This document shows positions 12,726 to 26,589 of a DNA stretch of 64,000 nucleotides, piece after piece. The notes beneath the pieces were generated by a model that saw only the letters and a list, made by a program, of their open reading frames with translations, made no database searches and had not been told where the DNA came from. Both the position numbers and the translations under genes were made by a program. Origin of the DNA: Cymbidium sinense (taxonomy: Eukaryota > Streptophyta > Magnoliopsida > Asparagales > Orchidaceae); contig CM038218.1 of assembly GCA_021442155.1 (NCBI GenBank), positions 59,238,268 through 59,302,267 of the forward strand. Reading direction: 5' to 3'. Within the stretch, counting starts at the first letter, position 1. Every line of letters begins with the position of its first letter.

Positions 12726-13228
12726 TAGGGTGAGCATTCGATTGATTTGTTTGTTTATTTTTTTTGGTCAAATCAAATAAATCGAACCAAAATTATAAAA
12801 AAAATCGAACCGACCAAATTAGTACAAAAAAATTGTTTAGACCGATCCAAATAAACCGAATTACACTACGATTTATTCGGTTCGGTTTTTCATAAACCGA
12901 ATAACATGTGCAAATTAAAAAAAATAAAGATTTAAAAGTTATAAACAAAAAAAGGGGAAATTTTATTAACTAAATTAAATATATACATATTGTAAAGAGG
13001 TTTCCATATTGATGCAATTTAATGTACACCAAATAAGAAAATAAACTACTAACAAAAAAAGAGAAAAAAAAAAGAAAAAAGAGAGTGAACATGAATATAA
13101 TACAAGTGACAACATTTAAGTAAAATTTGAGTAAACTATAGAAATATCACTTATGTTGAGCGCATTCCAAGCATTTCTCCTTGAAATCTTTGAGCATTCC
13201 AAGTCTCCAAAGGCTTCAAATCTACAAG

Positions 13229-13230
<2 letters not shown>

Positions 13231-13310
<80 letters not shown>
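13231..13310. repeat. (AT)n microsatellite inside hAT-1
   Basis: A TA dinucleotide run of about 80 bases. Reading it as protein gives only alternating Ile-Tyr. Confidence 0.95.
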
Positions 13311-13314
<4 letters not shown>

Positions 13315-14353
13315 TGGGGCTTCAAATTATAAAAAATATCTTTTATAACAAGATTCAAGTATAATATCTAAAAATATGCATCAATAATTTTGAAATCACT
13401 TCTTTAAGACTTAAGAGAATAACACACAAAATGTATGATGTATACATTGATCATTTCATCATTGCTATCATTGCCCCTAAACCCTAAAAAAGCCTGTAAA
13501 TAAATTCAGTATTTCATTAGCATGTAAGTAAATTGCTCAGAGACAAAATGCTTACCTCAAACCATAGCAAATAGTCAAACGGCTCAAACCAGCAAATGCA
13601 AGATATCCAATCAAACCATCAAGAATTACAGTAGAAATAAACCAACAAGACAACAAACTAGCTTTTCCAAAATAATAGCCGAAACAAAGCAGCTTACATT
13701 GTCATATTGATCATAAAAAAATAAGCAAAACTTACCAATGTCCAACATAATAGTCGAACTAAATTATCATCCAACAGCAAATTATAAGAGATGAAAGCAT
13801 AAAAATAGTAACAAAAGATAAACTAACAGTAAACTGAGCAAGTGAATAAGTAAAGTAATAAAATAACGAAGGAAGACCATTGAACCAAAGTCTATAACCC
13901 ATATTGGAATCAACATCATAAGCCAAGCCAAGAAGTTTGTGTTTCACTTATAAATTTTGCTAAATCTATAATACAAATGAATAATTAATTATTCAAATTA
14001 ATAAGATTGAAAATAATAAATAATTATAAATTTAAGCATAAAAAATACTTTCATCAAATCTGTCAATGTCAATAATATTTTCTTCCACATTTACTGGATT
14101 AACGGTATTTTGCGATCCAACTGCACATATTATAGCTTGTGCAATCTTTGGGGATAATGAACATCTAAATGCATCAAGAATACCACTTTTAAAAATTGAT
14201 TATGAGACGGTAAAATTGGAGCAAAATAAAACATCACAGTATGTAATAAGAAATCTCGCATTAACCTTCCACTAATTTAGAATATCAAAATGATCTTTCA
14301 TGACTTCAGACTTCTCATCCAAATACTTATCTAGATCTGATTTGTTATCTTGA

Positions 14354-15890
14354 TCATCCTTGCCAAAAATAGATCTTTTGAATTTCATCAATATCTTCTC
14401 GAAGATTTAAATACTTATACTCTTTAGAAAAATTTTGTTTCTCATGGAGATCACTTTCTACTTGACTTTCACCAATAATTGTTATTTTGTAATCACGAAA
14501 CATATCATGGCATGATGATCTAATAAGTTGTGTCAGAGCAACACCATCAGACCCTTCATACATATCCATAACAGTAAACTCTACATAACGCAGCTTGAAT
14601 CAGAGATCTAAAATAACAACAAGATATATATATTCAAATTCATTTTCTCTATGCTACCCCAATATTTATCAAAATTTGTCATCATTTTAGAAGTCATATT
14701 TTTCATATTTAGATCACCATCCATTTGCCAAATTTAAAGAAGACCAAGAACTTTTGCAATTTCATGAAAAAAAATATTTGATGTCACATACAAAGAATAA
14801 AAAATTCTTAAAGTGAGCTCATAAAAATTTTTCAAGAAAGGGAGCAATCTTCTAACATTATTCAATCATTATCACTTAAAACACTTTTTACATTATGACC
14901 TTCTTCATCTTTCTTCTAGTGATTTAATTAAGTGTCAATCTCCTCATGTCTTTCAAAAGTTCTCTCAACTTAATCTTTAACATTAAAATATAATTCCATA
15001 TAGAGAACATCTAAGCATAACATGCTTTTAGTTTTTATTTTTTTTATTTCAATGCATTCTTTAAATTTTGTAGCCTTGCAGTGATTTGAATGTATTTTAC
15101 CGCTCCTGAACATGATGGATAGATTCACATATCTCTTTCACCATCTGCACAATTAAGTTAATAATGTGAGCTATGCATCTCATATGTACCCATCAAGAAT
15201 ACTACCTCATCTCTTGCCAAATTTTTTTTGCAAGTGTGTGATGATGTCATTATTTGAACTTGATTATCAACTCGTAAAAAATTACATCAATCTCCAATCT
15301 ACAAGATATTTCAACTTGTTGCCCAACTAATTCTTCCCTGACTATATATAGGAAAAAGTTTATAGCTCTTTTATTGAGTTTTCATCATCAATGAAATGTG
15401 TGATATACATATAGTTAATTTATGAAGATCAGTAAGAAACAAACTCTATGACAGGACTTCTTGAATATATGTTTTAAAATTGCTCTCTCATCCTGATAAA
15501 ATTGCAATCTGTGTCCATCGAAAGTATTTGAAATATTGGACACACGAGGTTTGAAATGTTTAAACCCCAACCTTACACATGCTAAGTAATTCATCCAATA
15601 ACCATCATTGCTAAAGCTTTTCTTATATTTTCTTGGTCAAATCTCCATGCCTTAAGGCTTGCACAAACCTCTTCACCTTTAACACTAAATTACAATGCTA
15701 GTTTAATTTGATTTTGTTCATTATTAAGAGGATTCTTTTGACATAAATAAAGATGTGCCCTTAAGTTTGAAGTGTCATTAATCTTTGGATCACTATGATA
15801 TGACTTTCTACAATAATTATATTTACTCATTTTTTCTCCTTTCTCATTAGCATCTCACAAAGTGATCCCAAATCTCATATCTAGGTTTAG
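14354..15890 (-). pseudogene. hAT transposase remnant (RICESLEEPER-like, BED zinc finger)
   Basis: Read from high to low coordinates on the minus strand. Around 15735-15875 a BED-type finger relic shows YNYCRKSYHSD, then TSNLRAHLYLCQKNP. Around 15620-15660 is LKAWRFDQENIRKALAMMVI, matching the 'WxFDQxxxRxALAxMII' block that follows the finger in RICESLEEPER-like transposases. Near 14490-14569 is MDMYEGSDGVALTQLIRSSC, resembling the region after 'DPRYKL' in the same family. Many stops and frameshifts occur between these blocks, and the C-terminal dimerisation domain was not identified. Confidence 0.7.
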
Positions 15891-17176
15891 GAGTTTTTCT
15901 TTTTTTTTCTTTGCAATTGGTGGTTTCTCATTACTGACACTCGCATCTCCTGTAACTTAAATTTGTTGAGTAGTGATCATAGTTTTGGAGGAACTAATAA
16001 TATTTGAACTATCTCCAACTTATGACATGTGTCTAGACTCTAAAAAAATCTAAACAATAATGAGAAAGTAAAGTATGCTTTAATAAATTATATCAACAAA
16101 ACTTATTTCAATTAAAGAATGATTGTATACTATAATATTGAGAAGAAAAATGGCATGCATCGTATAATTGAATAGTGTTATTCCATGTTTATAAATTGTA
16201 ATTCTCAACCAACTCCATCAAGTAATGTATCTCAAATATTATCATATAATACCACATTTCTCAATATTATCATTAAATATTGTTTGCATTAAAGCCGTCC
16301 CAATAATATTAATTGCATAGTTGCATAAAAAAATACTAAGAGGTAAAATAATAACATTAGTCAACCGAGAACACAATAAAATAAAAAAAATGCATTTTCC
16401 ACTCAGTCATGAGTCATCCATATTTGAAAACAGTAGGTCCATAAGATTACCAATATACCTTGCATAAATATGTGTAAATAGTAGGTAATTCAATCACTAG
16501 ATGTAGAAACATCAAACATCAACTACAAGTCTTCAACTTCAAACACCAGCTCCATCAAAATTGAAACCAACAAAGAAATAAGGAAGCGGTGCAGGCGGAA
16601 GACAATCAACAACGACAACAAGATAAAGCCATACAATCCACAACACAGGCTCACAACATCAAGCCGTCAACAACCACAACAAAGAACAACCATGGTGTGA
16701 CAGAGATGAGATGGGATCATGGAGATTTAGTTCTTACCTCTCAAAGAGACTAAGAGTCAAATCACAACAGAACAGCTAGCTAGGCAAAAAAAACTAAAAG
16801 ATAGGAGTAGCCGCCAGGAAAGTCAAAGTCGAATCTAAAATCGAATGCAAGGAATGTCAATGCCTTATGCCTAACTCCTCCTAAGGAATGAAACGTCGAA
16901 GGAAGATTGATTCAAGAGTCAAGAAGTTACAAGTATACGACGTTGAGGACTCAAGCATCACTCAAGAAAACAAGTCGGCAGAAAGTTAAATACTTAATCG
17001 ATTTTTTTGGTCAAACCGAAAATTTTTTAATTAAAATCGAACCAAAAATAAAAAATCGAACAGACACAGAAATTCAACCGAAAACCAAACAATAATCATG
17101 AAAATCGAACCGGATTAATTAAATAAGCTCGGTTCGATTCGGTTTTACAGTTCATACCAACTAATGCACACTCCTA

Positions 17177-17184
17177 GAAATGAC
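17177..17184. repeat. Right 8-bp target site duplication of hAT-1
   Basis: GAAATGAC, identical to 12718-12725. Confidence 0.9.
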
Positions 17185-18505
17185 CTTAACAATCTTTTGA
17201 TCTATGTATAATGGCTCCTCTATTATTGATTGCACTCCCCATAGATCAACTCTCGTCTAATCTAACACTATAAGGATATCAATTAGTTTTATTTGTCAAG
17301 AAACAAACACATGGAATTAATTGGATGGCAATTGATGCATCTTGACATGAGAGCCCAAAATCATGGCCTAAATAAGCTCCATTGATTTGCTTTTAAACCA
17401 CATTTAAGTTTCCAAAATATAGTTTAAAAGTAAATGAATTGTTGTTTTGCTCTATTGGACAAACCAATGAGCATGAATGTGATCTATCCTTAAACAAGCC
17501 AAGAGCAAACAAAAGCCTTCTTAGTAGTCCCTTAAGATCTGACTTTTATAGCGCATCTGCACAACCTACTATGTCTAGTGTAATGGAATACTAGGGGCAA
17601 TTCCTTTGGGACCTCTTTTAGATCATTTTTGTTTTATATTTAATATTTTATTTTCATATTATTTTTTAAAAATAATTATTTAATATATTTTAAGCTTTTA
17701 TTATTTATTTTTTTAAAATAAATTATCTTATTTTAAAAGTATCAAAAATAATCATTGAATGTTTGAGTATTTTAAAATAATAATTATTATCAAATATAAT
17801 TTATTTTGAGTCAAAATAAAATTATAATAAGATAAAAAAATAAAAAATAAATAAAAGTGATCCCAATCGGCCCATTATTGCTTCTATGTGCTTTTAGATC
17901 TATTTTCGTCCATTTCTTTATCTTCTTCTCTCGAACATAAAACATTTCTTGTAGTGAAATAAATATAAAAAGATTTTCATACATATTTCCTTATTTTTAT
18001 ACATTTAAATATCTAAATATAAATCTCTAAGTGGTGTCAACATACCCAAAAACCAACAAGAAAGAACATTCCATCTGAATTCTATTACCTGATGCCTTGA
18101 CAGCTTTTATGACACAATTTTATGGGAAATAAATATCATGGTTTTAAATGCTTTATAATTCTATATTAAATTCAAAGTGCTCGGCTGAAACTAATGTTCC
18201 ATATATTTGAACTTCAAATCCGCTATTTAGTTGAAGATAATTTCATCATATGTGATCAGTGCGATTTACATTGGGTTTATTTTGCGTGGTACATCTAATT
18301 TCGTTGATTTGAGTGATGGGTGGATTCTAAAATCCACATTAATTTTAATTACATTCAATTAACTAATGGATCGAGCAATTTTTTTACTGTATAAAACATG
18401 TTTTCTATTTAGGTGTCATTCATTGGTTGTAAAATAGAATGTATATTTTTATGAAATAATGATTTTATTTTTATTTATTTTATTATCATAATTCAATTTT
18501 TATTT
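17185..18505. other. AT-rich intergenic sequence
   Basis: No gene or element boundary could be supported. Positions 17630-17870 are very AT-rich low-complexity sequence. Confidence 0.5.
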
Positions 18506-18510
18506 TTAAG

Positions 18511-19276
18511 TGCTGCGTGCCAGAAAATTAGTTGTGGTAGAATAAAATTTCTCTTCTTAGCTTGTATGGAATCTAGCACGCAAACAGATAATTGAAAAGT
18601 GAATAAAAAACTCAATAATCTTTACATGAAAAAACCCTAGAAAGAAGGGAAAAAATCACATGATCTTTCCGAGTAAAAATGCTCAACTATATATCCGCTG
18701 AGACAAAGTTTAAATCTTCCGATAACTTGATTACAAGATCAGATGTAAGAAATCACGATAATAGAATTCCAAAATCGTTACAATAACTACGCGATGTAAT
18801 GTGTTGATGATGGCGATTATAATATACATCTGATAACGCATAATAACTTTAAACTTCTAAATTTTCTCTTTCTCCCAAGTTCCCAGCCTCATTCTCCATT
18901 TATGACAAGAATGGAGTCCTATTTATAGGATTCTGAAATGAGCATTTTGTTCATTGTAGCCAAAATCCCAAAAGATTACATTGGATGTTGTATATCAATT
19001 CATTTGATTATATATAATTTTTTGGTGATTTGACCATTCAAATAATCTTTGATTTGAGTGATCTGGGTTTGTTGGATTCGTCGCCGAGCCGATTCGACTA
19101 TAAGCATCAAATTTGGAAGTCATTTGATCATCATCCGATTTTGTTTCATATTTTGGCTTTTGATCATCATTCGACTCGATTGATTCTATTTGAACTCGTT
19201 GAATCGTTAATTTGATTATATACATGTTTTAACTCTAGATCTGTGCTTGATTTATAAATTTTAGAGGGATATATCA
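18511..19276. repeat. Left LTR
   Basis: Direct repeat of 21626-22426, beginning TGCTGCGTGCC and ending ATATATCA. Confidence 0.85.
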
Positions 19277-19510
19277 TTTACCCATATATTTTGGATGATA
19301 AAACTTATTTCACACAAAAATATATTAATTTTTTTAAAAATAAAATAGCTTTAGCTAAATGTTATTATGATTCGTAATTATATATGTTATGTGTATTCAT
19401 TAATTAATTATTTTATTTTATTTTATTTTATTATATATATATATATATATATATATTGTTGGATTTGGTTTGAAAAGAGGCCGTCTAGTTTTCTTTTTTT
19501 TTTTTTAAAC

Positions 19511-19514
<4 letters not shown>

Positions 19515-19541
<27 letters not shown>
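19515..19541. repeat. (GA)n microsatellite
   Basis: A run of GA dinucleotides within the internal region of the LTR element. A short (TA)n run is at 19432-19456. Confidence 0.9.
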
Positions 19542-19544
<3 letters not shown>

Positions 19545-19756
19545 AAATACAATATTTTTTTTATTTTTAATCATTAAATGGTTGACATTTTGCTAGCCAT
19601 TATGAGAAGATGGGGGGTAGCCTCCCCTCATAATAATAATTTAATTAGATTTTTTTATAATTTAAAAGTCTCTTTTCAAGTATAAATATCCCAAAAGGTA
19701 AGTGAAAACTTACTTTATTTACTTTCTTTTCTTTGGTATCAACCGATTTATATAAA

Positions 19757-20415
19757 GGTGTCGACCCTCCTCGCAGGCTCCAGCTCTCCCGATCTTAGAG
19801 TTTTAACCACCTGCGGCATCCGAATTCAGTCCTGTACTTTCAAGTTCTTCCAACTTTCTAAATCATCAATCCTCCACTGACTTTTATGACTGCCACCCTC
19901 ACAGTTCTCCCTCCCAATCCTAAAATGACCCTGGAAAGGTGTATCCCAAATTCAGCTCCAGGTGCTTTTAGGTTCTTCCAACTTTCTAAATCTGAAATCC
20001 TCCACTAACATTTATGATGGTGTGATACCCCCCATTCGCTGGCTCCAGTTCTTCTTAGTCCTGGGGTTTGAAACTGACCTGATTAGGTGGCGCATATCCC
20101 CAAATTCAGGTTTCAGCATGATTTCAGGTTCTTCAAACTTTATCTAAATCATAGAATCCTCCATTGACCTTTATGACGCTGACCACTTGAGCTCTACTTC
20201 TCAGATTCGAAACTTGAAATTAACCTGGTTAAGTAGCGTGTATCCCAAATTCAAGCTCTAATGCGCTTCCGGGTTCCTCCAATTTTCTCCAAATCCTGGA
20301 GTTCTCCACTGAGCTGTATAACAGTGCGTGACCTCCATCGCAGGCTCCGATTTTCCTCGAGGTTAGAAACTAACTTGGTTAAGCATCGCACATTTCAAAT
20401 TCAGACTCCATATTA
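19757..20415. repeat. Tandem array of about five diverged units of roughly 130-160 bases
   Basis: Recurring phrases appear in order in each unit: 'GCAGGCTCC / CTGGCTCC', 'TATCCCAAATTCAG', 'AGGTTCTTCCAACTTTCTAAAT' (in part), and 'CCTCCACTGACTTTTATGA'. It lies in the internal region of the LTR element and has no reading frame. Confidence 0.75.
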
Positions 20416-20549
20416 TATCTTATGAATATTATGACATTTGCCCCCCAATATAAGAAGTGTATATTTTTGTATTATAAAGTTTTTGCCCTTAATGATGACA
20501 CTAATCATATATCTTCTTTAAGACTTAGATATAAAAAAGATTATGATAT

Positions 20550-20905
20550 ATATATATATATCTTTTGAGGTTTTGTTTTAAAAGTTTTATCATACATATA
20601 CCTTCAAAGGCTTTTGGTTTTGAGATTTTAATGTACATATACCTTCGAGGCTTTTACGAGATTTTGATATACATACCTTCTGCTTTTTGAGAGATTTTTG
20701 ATGTTCAACCTTCTAAGGCTTTTACCTTCTGAGGTTTTTAATATATGTGTATCTTTTAAAGCTTTTGCATTCTGAGTTTTTTGATATACTTATACATTCT
20801 ATGATTTTTAATGTACCTGTATCTTTTGAGTCTTTTATCTTCTGAGATTTTTGATGTACATGTACCTTCTAAGACTTTTGCCTTATGAGATTTTTGATGA
20901 GTGAA
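20550..20905. repeat. Tandem array of short units with CTTTTGCCTTCTGAG-type core
   Basis: The core 'TTTTGAT-GTACATGTACCTTCT-GAGGCTTTT' recurs, with variation, about every 40-60 bases. It is a second array inside the LTR element, distinct from the one at 19757. Confidence 0.75.
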
Positions 20906-21029
20906 GATACTATCAACCATTTGCTCTCTTTGAATTTTTTTTAGTGAGGACTTTATCCACTTCTAGCTTGCCCATCGAGGCTTCCTCAGGGGCATGCCTT
21001 CCAGAGGAGAAATCCATAAAAGATTTTTG

Positions 21030-21245
21030 ACCTATCTGATGTTATTTGTCAGAGTGTTATTCGGTGACATTTAACTTGTGTGAAAAAAGTCAATAATTTT
21101 AACTCTCATCCAAAGTTATTTTGTCAAAGTGTTACTTGATGACGTTAACATTTGTGGAAGAGGTTAAATATTTTGATTCTTTCAAGATTATTTATCACAA
21201 TATTACTCGATAACGTAAACCCATTGTGGAAGAGGTCAAATCAAA
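21030..21245. repeat. Tandem array, three units of about 80 bases
   Basis: Each unit reads approximately 'TTATTTGTCAGAGTGTTA', 'TCGGTGACGTTAAC', 'TTGTGGAAGAGGTCAAAT'. It is the third array in the LTR element. Confidence 0.75.
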
Positions 21246-21625
21246 ACATCTATTTGAGGTTATAGCTAAAGCTTCTTCTTGATCTTTGCCTTATTTCCAT
21301 GAGCATGATAGAAGGATCGTAATTTGTAAAACTATATCTTTTTTTTCAATGTTGAAATTGTCCCTTAATCTTGGCTTATTTCTTGAACTAATAATCAAAT
21401 AAATATTCATAATATTAACATGAACGATCTTTTGAAATTAAGGGTTGTCCCCTAGCTTATGATAAGAACTAAAAGATCATAATTTGATGTTTTTTCATTC
21501 TTTATATATATTATTTCAAAGTAAGATTTTTTTCATCATATAGATGATGCTACTCTTAACATAAACTTAGAGTGTCAATCATTGTGAAAATGTAATGAGA
21601 ATGTTTTTCATAGACGTCGCCAAAC

Positions 21626-22426
21626 TGTTGCGTGCTAGAAAACTAGTTGTGGTAGAATAAAACTTCACGTTTTAGCTTGTATGGAAATCCAGCACACAGA
21701 CAAATAGTTAAAAAGTGAATAAGAAACTTCATAAATTTTATGTGAAAAACCCCACAAAGAGGGAAAAATCACGGACGCCATAAAAATACTCTATATATCT
21801 TTATTTTATAGTACAAAGTTCAAATCTTCCATACGAGATTACAAGATGTAAAAAATTCGATAATAGGAATTTGAGAATGTTACAACGATTATGTGATAGT
21901 AGCTGGTTGTAATGGTTGTTAGTGACCGGTGGCGATAATAAGCGATGGCGATACGGTGGTGATGAAGAATTTGAACTTAGCTCTCTCTCGCTTTCTCCCA
22001 AGTTCGCTTCAAGCTCCTTCTCCCTTCATGACAAGAATGTGGTTTTTATAGGATTGAAAGGGTATTTTTTGGTCATTGTATCCCAAAGCACTCAATCGGA
22101 CGGTATATCGATTCATTTGATCATATATATATTTTGGTGATTTAACCATTCAAACAATCGATTTGATTTGGCGATCTTAGATTCGTTGGATTTATTCGTC
22201 GGATTCGATTCTATAAGCACCTCATATTTCAAAGTTATTTGATCATCTTGTTAGTATTTCGAAATTTTCATATGTAACTTTTGGGTTTGATTTGAACTCA
22301 TTTTGGGCTCGATTTGACCCGATTCTAGCATTATTGAAGTTGTCTCACCGAGTCGTTTAATTTGATTGTATACATGCTTTAACTTCAGAAATGTGCTTGA
22401 TTTATAAATTTTAGAGTGATATATCA
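21626..22426. repeat. Right LTR
   Basis: Direct repeat of 18511-19276, beginning TGTTGCGTGCTAG, ending ATATATCA and followed by TTAAG. Confidence 0.85.
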
Positions 22427-22431
22427 TTAAG

Positions 22432-24239
<1,808 letters not shown>

Positions 24240-25030
24240 TTATAGTCAATCGGGCCGGACGGCAATAAGTGGTCTCATAATTCACTTCATTTGACATTCA
24301 AATACAAAAAAATCATCATCAAGGAATCATCATGAGGGAGATGAGGTGATTATGTAATGCCACTCTCCATATAAATTTCATTCTTCATAGAGGGAGACTA
24401 AAGAGGAGAGAGCTCTAAAGCGAAATTCCTCCAAGCATAATCGTGCCTACGCCGCCAACCACCCGTGGTTCAACCCGCGCATTGCTGTACCGCCAGCGGT
24501 CATTCTGATTATCACCATCGCGAGCATCGACTTATCGCGGTCGCCACATTGCGCCGTCTCACCGATACTGCCGTCACCGCCGAATTATCGTTCGTCATGC
24601 CGGTCATCGTCGATCGCTGACGATTGATGCCACATCGTTTATTATTGCCGCCATCGCTGCCGCGCCACGCAATCCATTAATCTCCGTTGTTGCCAACCAT
24701 TTCAGTATCTCGTCACCTTCTTCACATCATGGCCATATTGTCGGCCACTTGCAGGTGATTGTCGACCACTGCCGCTGACACCGCCGGACCACTTCGCCGG
24801 GTTACCCGCTGACCACCGTCGTACCATCATCATCTCTACACCACGGCATTCATTACACTAACCGGCTATATTATATTCAGATTTATTATATTCTATATTA
24901 ATTATGTAATCCCATTATCGGAAAATTTTGTACTGGAAGATTTTTTCTAGCCTCGGTTTTTCTTCTTTAGAAGTTTTCCACGTAAAATTAGTTTTATTGA
25001 TCACATTATGTGTGTCTTTGGACTCATAAA
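24240..25030 (+). mobile_element. Probable copia-type LTR remnant (solo or truncated)
   Basis: A TATA box (TATAAAT at about 24370-24376) is followed by a roughly 450-base GC-rich non-coding leader full of CCGCC/CGTCG words (24400-24850). It then ends in CCTCGGTTTTTCTTC and GTTTTCCACGTAAAATTAG (about 24952-24993), which resembles the R-U5 end of many plant Ty1/copia LTRs. No second LTR, gag or pol is visible nearby, so I read it as a solo LTR or fragment. The exact ends and target duplication were not found. Confidence 0.45.
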
Positions 25031-25894
25031 GTAGATAAACTTTTACTTCTGGTTTTAAGACAACAAACAATAAATTAAAGTTTCAAGATTGATAGGTACT
25101 AATTATAGCTTGATAATAGTTTTAGTAGTATCAAAGTCTTAGATTTATGGATCTATTTGGAGCTGCTGTGAAAAAAAAAATAGTAATAGAGCTATTATAT
25201 GAGGAGCTTTGTTAAAAAAGTTAGAGTCGGTATTATAATTATTTATTATTTTAAAAAGTAAGACTAATCAAGTCAAGTTTGAAAATATATCTTTATCATT
25301 TCTTCAAAATGCAAAAAAATATAGTTTCTCAAACGCCATCTATAGTATTTAGACTACTGAGTTAAACACAACTTAAATCTCACTTAGATCATAATAAAAT
25401 ATTATCTTATGAATTTGGGTGAGTAAAAAAATAAAATAAAATTATTGAGATAAATAAAATAATAGTTTAAATGGATTTCAAATTTTGGCTATATAAATTT
25501 AGCTATTTTTTAAAAAAAATTATAGAGGTACTGTATGTCTTTTGGCGAGAAAGATCAAATTTTACATATGATCATTGTTAATAATGATATGCTTTTGTTT
25601 TTATTTGTTGTTATCTGTGGTCTGAAATTAATTCACTGATTTTTAGCAGAGATGAATTAGACAACTTGACAAATATTTTAATCATGACTTTCAATACTTA
25701 GCTAGAAGCACATATAAAATTATCATCAATTTAAATTCATTTAGATAAAAAAATTTAAGAAGTAAGACAATGTAGCATTAACACTAACTATATATTTTTT
25801 AAAATAATATAAAAATAAATAAATAAATAAACATTAAAACTGACCCCAAAATGGTCCTTAATGTCTGATCTACAAAAATTTTATTTGATATTGT

Positions 25895-25966
<72 letters not shown>

Positions 25967-26004
25967 ATTATATTGGATGAGCCATTATATCAATTTTGTA
26001 GTAA

Positions 26005-26036
<32 letters not shown>

Positions 26037-26440
26037 TAAGATTAATTGATTATTTTAAAAGTACTAATATTTTTTTAACAGATATCTATAACTTTTAACT
26101 TAAAAAATATTACCTAGAGCACAAATTAAATATTTTATAAAATATATTTATATAAAAAATATATGATATATAAAAATATTTTTTTATTTTAATTGAGCTC
26201 TCTCACCACCATTGCAATGAGCCCAATATGAAATATATGTCTAAGCTAAATTCAGTCTAATAGCAATATTCTAATCATATATTAATTTTATAAATTCTTA
26301 ATGTGACAAATTAAATTTTAACTATCAAATCGATTGAACTCATATTTTTACTAATCACAAATTTATGTCTATTTGAAGATAACATTGTAATTTTTTTAAT
26401 ATATATATATATATAATTGTTGTAATATTATTCAATTACT
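25031..26440. other. AT-rich region upstream of UFM1 with microsatellites
   Basis: An (AT)n tract lies at about 25899-25965, followed by an (ATA/AAT)n tract at 26006-26035. No gene is seen. The proximal part would be UFM1 promoter, but no TATA box could be fixed with confidence. Confidence 0.6.
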
Positions 26441-26589
26441 GATTACATTTTTGAGAAAAACAACTGTCAGAGAACCACAGACCACGTGCGATGCACGTGA
26501 TCGAACATGTTTACAACTTTCCGTTTCACGCAGGTTCTTTCCCGTCTCCGGCAGCCACTCATTCGTTTTTTTTTTTCGCAGCAGCACTG

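Larger units (their letters stand above)
12726..17176 (-). mobile_element. hAT-1, complete hAT-superfamily element, decayed
   Basis: This 4.45-kb element has imperfect terminal inverted repeats. The left end begins TAGGGTGAGCATTCG and the right end, on the minus strand, begins TAGGAGTGTGCATTAG. Both are followed by subterminal 'CGGTTCGGTTT / AATCGAACC' runs typical of plant hAT elements. It is flanked by GAAATGAC duplications. A minus-strand transposase of the RICESLEEPER/BED-finger type is broken by stops (see separate entry). An (AT)n tract interrupts the left third. Confidence 0.92.
18506..22431. mobile_element. Non-coding LTR retroelement (LARD-like) with TTAAG target duplication
   Basis: Two direct repeats, 18511-19276 and 21626-22426, start TGCTGCGTGCCAG / TGTTGCGTGCTAG and both end in GATATATCA, so both have TG...CA termini. 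TTAAG flanks the whole unit (18506-18510 and 22427-22431), which is the 5-base duplication expected from an integrase. The internal part (about 2.35 kb) has no gag or pol reading frame and instead holds several tandem-repeat arrays. The LTRs differ visibly from each other, so the insertion is old. I could not fix the orientation: no clear tRNA primer site or polypurine tract was seen. A non-autonomous large retroelement derivative is the best reading. Confidence 0.85.

Noticed and set aside
19757..21245. Repeated units considered as a CRISPR-like or satellite array
   Set aside because: The units are adjacent and diverged, with no constant repeat plus unique spacer pattern, and they lie inside an LTR element of a plant genome.
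24400..24850. A GC-rich stretch first considered as a host exon or CpG island gene
   Set aside because: It has no sustained open frame on either strand, and its position between a TATA box and a copia-type LTR end fits an LTR leader better.
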